DNA of 64,000 bases, taken from the NCBI GenBank assembly GCA_004296455.1, contig AP018280.1, positions 3,100,001-3,164,000 on the forward strand. Direction: 5' to 3'. Numbering within the stretch: position 1 is the stretch's first letter; each line of letters begins with the position of its first letter. The DNA is from Calothrix sp. NIES-4101. Its GTDB lineage: Bacteria > Cyanobacteriota > Cyanobacteriia > Cyanobacteriales > Nostocaceae. Of the stretch, positions 63,707 through 64,000 are shown in pieces. A program made the translations under genes and the position numbers. Below the pieces are notes generated by a model. That model was given only the letters and a program-made list of their open reading frames with translations. It was not told where the DNA came from and did not search any database.

Positions 63707-64000
63707 ATGAAAAAATCTATCTATACATTACTTTTATTAACAACTGCTGTATCCGCATCGTTTCTAAGCATGAACCCAGCGATGGCGAGAAATAATGGAA
63801 ATGGTAATGGAAATGGCAATGGCAATGGCAATGGAAATGGAAATCAAGTAGTACCCCCACCAGCACCAGCGCCCGCACCAGCGCCCGCACCAGCACCAGC
63901 GCCAGCACCAGCGCCAGCACCAGCACCAGCACCCGCACCCGCGCCAGCACCAGCACCAGCACCAGCGCCAGCACCCGCGCCCGCACCAGCGCCAGCACCC
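63707..64000 (+). CDS. Secreted Gly-Asn and Pro-Ala repeat protein, 5' part (runs off window)
   Basis: The first 98 codons are present. A signal peptide KKSIYTLLLLTTAVSASFLS ends near NPAMA, then a GNGNGN tract and a long PAPAPA tract continue to the window edge, so the rest of the protein is unknown. Pro-Ala runs of this type act as rigid linkers in exported or cell-wall-attached proteins; a folded domain may follow outside the window. The tract is encoded by simple repeats prone to length change. Confidence 0.75.
   Translation, partial: MKKSIYTLLLLTTAVSASFLSMNPAMARNNGNGNGNGNGNGNGNGNQVVPPPAPAPAPAPAPAPAPAPAPAPAPAPAPAPAPAPAPAPAPAPAPAPAP
63855..64000. repeat. Coding tandem repeat (CCAGCACCAGCGCCCGCA type)
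   Basis: Six-base units encoding Pro-Ala repeat with third-position variation from 63855 to the window edge. A shorter GGAAATGGCAAT-type repeat for Gly-Asn precedes it at about 63794-63844. Confidence 0.85.

Noticed and set aside
63717-63998. Minus-strand Leu-Val-Ala repeat frame at the window end
   Set aside because: Antisense reading of the Pro-Ala repeat; the plus-strand frame has a signal peptide and start codon.

Overview
This window looks like chromosome from a filamentous, probably heterocyst-forming cyanobacterium (Nostocales-like). The HIP1 octamer GCGATCGC recurs in genes and spacers. Housekeeping genes are cyanobacterial in type (rsmA-ispE, DUF3082, a PAP/fibrillin protein, ileS, glgA, hflX). 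Several families here are typical of large Nostocales genomes: caspase/STAND/WD40, CHAT, kinase-FGE, TPR, and a HetZ-like protein. No rRNA, tRNA or CRISPR array was recognised.

Layout. 1-4.1 kb is accessory DNA: the end of a ParA ATPase with a ribbon-helix-helix partner, a GerMN lipoprotein, a tyrosine recombinase with an unusual R-Y-R-Y active site, and a Uma2 nuclease. 4.3-7.8 kb is a Ser/Thr kinase-FGE gene cut in two by an intact IS4-family element whose ends, 11-bp target duplication and reading frame can be reconstructed exactly. 8.5-13.4 kb is core genome. 13.4-18.4 kb is one 1663-residue caspase-STAND-WD40 protein, followed by a GT2 glycosyltransferase. 19.5-27.8 kb, on the minus strand, holds a sigma-70-like factor, a DUF1822 protein and a membrane pentapeptide-CHAT protease. 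Upstream of these on the same strand lie a FecR-domain protein, a beta-barrel protein and a small secreted peptide.

28.4-38.4 kb is a vWA-MoxR-VMAP type conflict island: an EACC1-like protein, an EAD1-trypsin protein, a small membrane protein, an EAD1-VMAP protein interrupted by an IS630-family element, a MoxR AAA+ ATPase, and a giant vWA/receiver-like/caspase-like/FGE protein. The receiver and caspase domains of that giant protein have lost their key residues. 38.5-47 kb has a MITE-like element, a DUF433 remnant, a FetB-type permease, an MscS channel, a 7TM-HD phosphodiesterase, a desaturase, an orphan membrane protein and a decayed toxin-antitoxin pair beside a duplicated ileS 3' end. 47-56 kb is core metabolism (ileS, glgA, a GT4 glycosyltransferase, an SDR). 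56-60 kb is a two-gene operon of a STAND-like ATPase and a TPR protein fused to a HetZ-related module. The window ends with hflX, a 2OG-Fe(II) oxygenase and the start of a secreted Pro-Ala repeat protein.

The common theme is signal-controlled proteolysis and regulated cell death or conflict. At least four independent loci pair a sensing or switch module (kinase, STAND, MoxR/vWA, sigma/FecR) with a protease-type or FGE output, and two are broken by insertion sequences whose excision would restore them. The best candidates for little-described biology are the sigma-DUF1822-CHAT cluster with its short secreted peptide, the vWA-MoxR island with its dead caspase, and the ATPase/TPR-HetZ-like operon.
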